Shown here: piece by piece, positions 63,010 to 64,000 of the stretch | Position numbering within the stretch: position 1 is the stretch's first letter | Layout of the letters: each line of letters opens with the position of its first letter | Source: Climacteris rufus | Lineage: Eukaryota > Chordata > Aves > Passeriformes > Climacteridae | DNA length: 64,000 nt | Direction: 5' to 3' | Assembly: GCA_013398175.1 (NCBI GenBank) | Contig: VZRZ01006498.1 | Location: 261,081 to 325,080 of the forward strand | Notes under the pieces: generated by a model | What the model was told of the DNA's origin: nothing | The model's database searches: none | What the model saw: the letters and a program-made list of their open reading frames with translations, nothing else | Made by a program: the position numbers and the translations under genes

Positions 63010-64000
63010 CCTGTGTTTGAAAGGTACTGAGTTCAATACGTAATTTGGAAAAAGCATGGCTTTTCAGTATTTTTTATTGTCATATATTTTCTAGGAACAG
63101 GACCTTGGTAAGGAAATTAGTAGTTCATACAGATCTCTAGTCATTTCACTAATGATGTAAAAAAATGCATTAATTAGTGCCAATTTTACTTGTATCTCTC
63201 CTCTTCCTTCCATGACAGACAACTATTCATCATTAAATAAATGCATAAAATGCATTAGTTTTCACTTATGTATCTCTCTGGGTTTTCCACCTCAATTTAT
63301 ACTGCTTATACAAAACAATCAATCAAAAAAAGAAAAAGAGTGAAAAAATCAGAGAATAGATTGAATCTCAGCTGATAACCAGATGTATATAACACATGCA
63401 TTTTCAAAGACCATCTTACTGAAGAGCTATTGCCTTCTCATCCAGAAATAATCCCATTATCTGCAGCTGGCAGAAAATGAATCTGTTTTCACTAGACTCA
63501 GGAAAAATCAGTTGTTCCTCTCTCTCCCTGTCTCTTCTGAACTCAACAATATGGGACATATTATTAAATGACATCTAACAAAGAAGACAACTGTTTTTAA
63601 AAGTTTGACAAACTTATTAGTTGCTGTGATGGGATTTTCTACCACTGCATGTGTTGAAATTTTGTTGACTGCATATTATTATGGAAGCTACATACAATAA
63701 GCTAAATATCAAAAATAATTAATTAAAAATGTCTATTGTCCAAGACTTTTATATAACTATGGTCTCTATTGACCATATAATACTATTACATGCCGTAGAA
63801 AATATTGCATTGGCTGTGTCTTACAAAATGAGCTTTTAATTTTAAGGCTCAGACCGATGACCAGTTACAAATCTGTATGCAATTTTAGCTGCAATTTATC
63901 AAGTGCTAAACTTTTATATGCAGATGGTTTCCATAAATCAACTGCCAAGCAATAGCTGGTGAGTGGTTAATAATTGGACAGCCAATCTAATTATCTAGAG

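Larger units (their letters stand above)
48861..64000 (-). other. RALYL: RALYL intron upstream of the first exon seen (at least 15.1 kb)
   Basis: No RALYL exon was found here by eye on the minus strand. The interval contains an antisense CR1 end (49937-50012), a CpG-rich solo LTR (52422-52979), a sense CR1 (56245-56863), a miniature two-LTR element (57648-58455), a GC-rich LTR-like block (59700-60475) and another solo LTR (62696-63009). The remainder is AT-rich sequence in which I recognise nothing. Confidence 0.8.

Overview
This is eukaryotic, intron-rich, AT-rich DNA from a bird. The evidence for a bird is the set of CR1 LINE fragments ending in the ATTCTRTG-type 3' end, and several avian-type LTR families. 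The two runs of N show it is a draft assembly. I see nothing bacterial, no CRISPR array, no operon and no RNA gene.

The only gene I can support is the 3' half of RALYL (RALY-like, an hnRNP C-family RNA-binding protein), on the minus strand. Five coding exons with matching phases and good splice sites occur in order: 48860-48813 (phase-2 entry, 48 nt), 45067-44904 (164 nt), 34353-34240 (114 nt), 29858-29680 (179 nt) and a terminal exon opening at 11951 that carries only five codons and a stop (to 11934). Together they encode about 174 residues: the linker after the RRM, the basic RG/proline segment, a coiled-coil helix, the acidic tail and the C-terminal FLQIK. The RRM exons are not visible and should lie to the right of 64000. 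Introns are about 3.7, 10.6, 4.4 and 17.7 kb, and the incoming intron is at least 15.1 kb. Positions 1 to about 10980 are probably downstream intergenic DNA.

The rest is intronic or intergenic sequence with transposon relics. These include eight or nine CR1 fragments, seven LTR copies with definable ends plus less certain ones, two short exact tandem duplications, a TAG microsatellite and homopolymer tracts. Target-site duplications can be read directly for six LTR insertions: CCCAAC at 1679-1991, CCCCT at 23520-24165, CATCAC at 35381-35703, GATGGA at 52422-52979, CTCAAT at 57648-58455, and an imperfect CCTATG/CCTGTG at 62696-63009.

The most notable object is at 57648-58455. Two 98-99% identical ~346-bp LTRs flank only 115 bp, which holds a primer-binding site matching tRNA-Ile and a polypurine tract, with no coding sequence. 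It is a complete LTR-PBS-PPT-LTR skeleton inside a perfect 6-bp duplication, meaning either a miniature non-autonomous LTR retroelement or an extreme internal deletion. A second point of interest is a CpG-rich solo LTR (52422-52979) in gene-sense orientation about 3.6 kb upstream of the first RALYL exon seen here.
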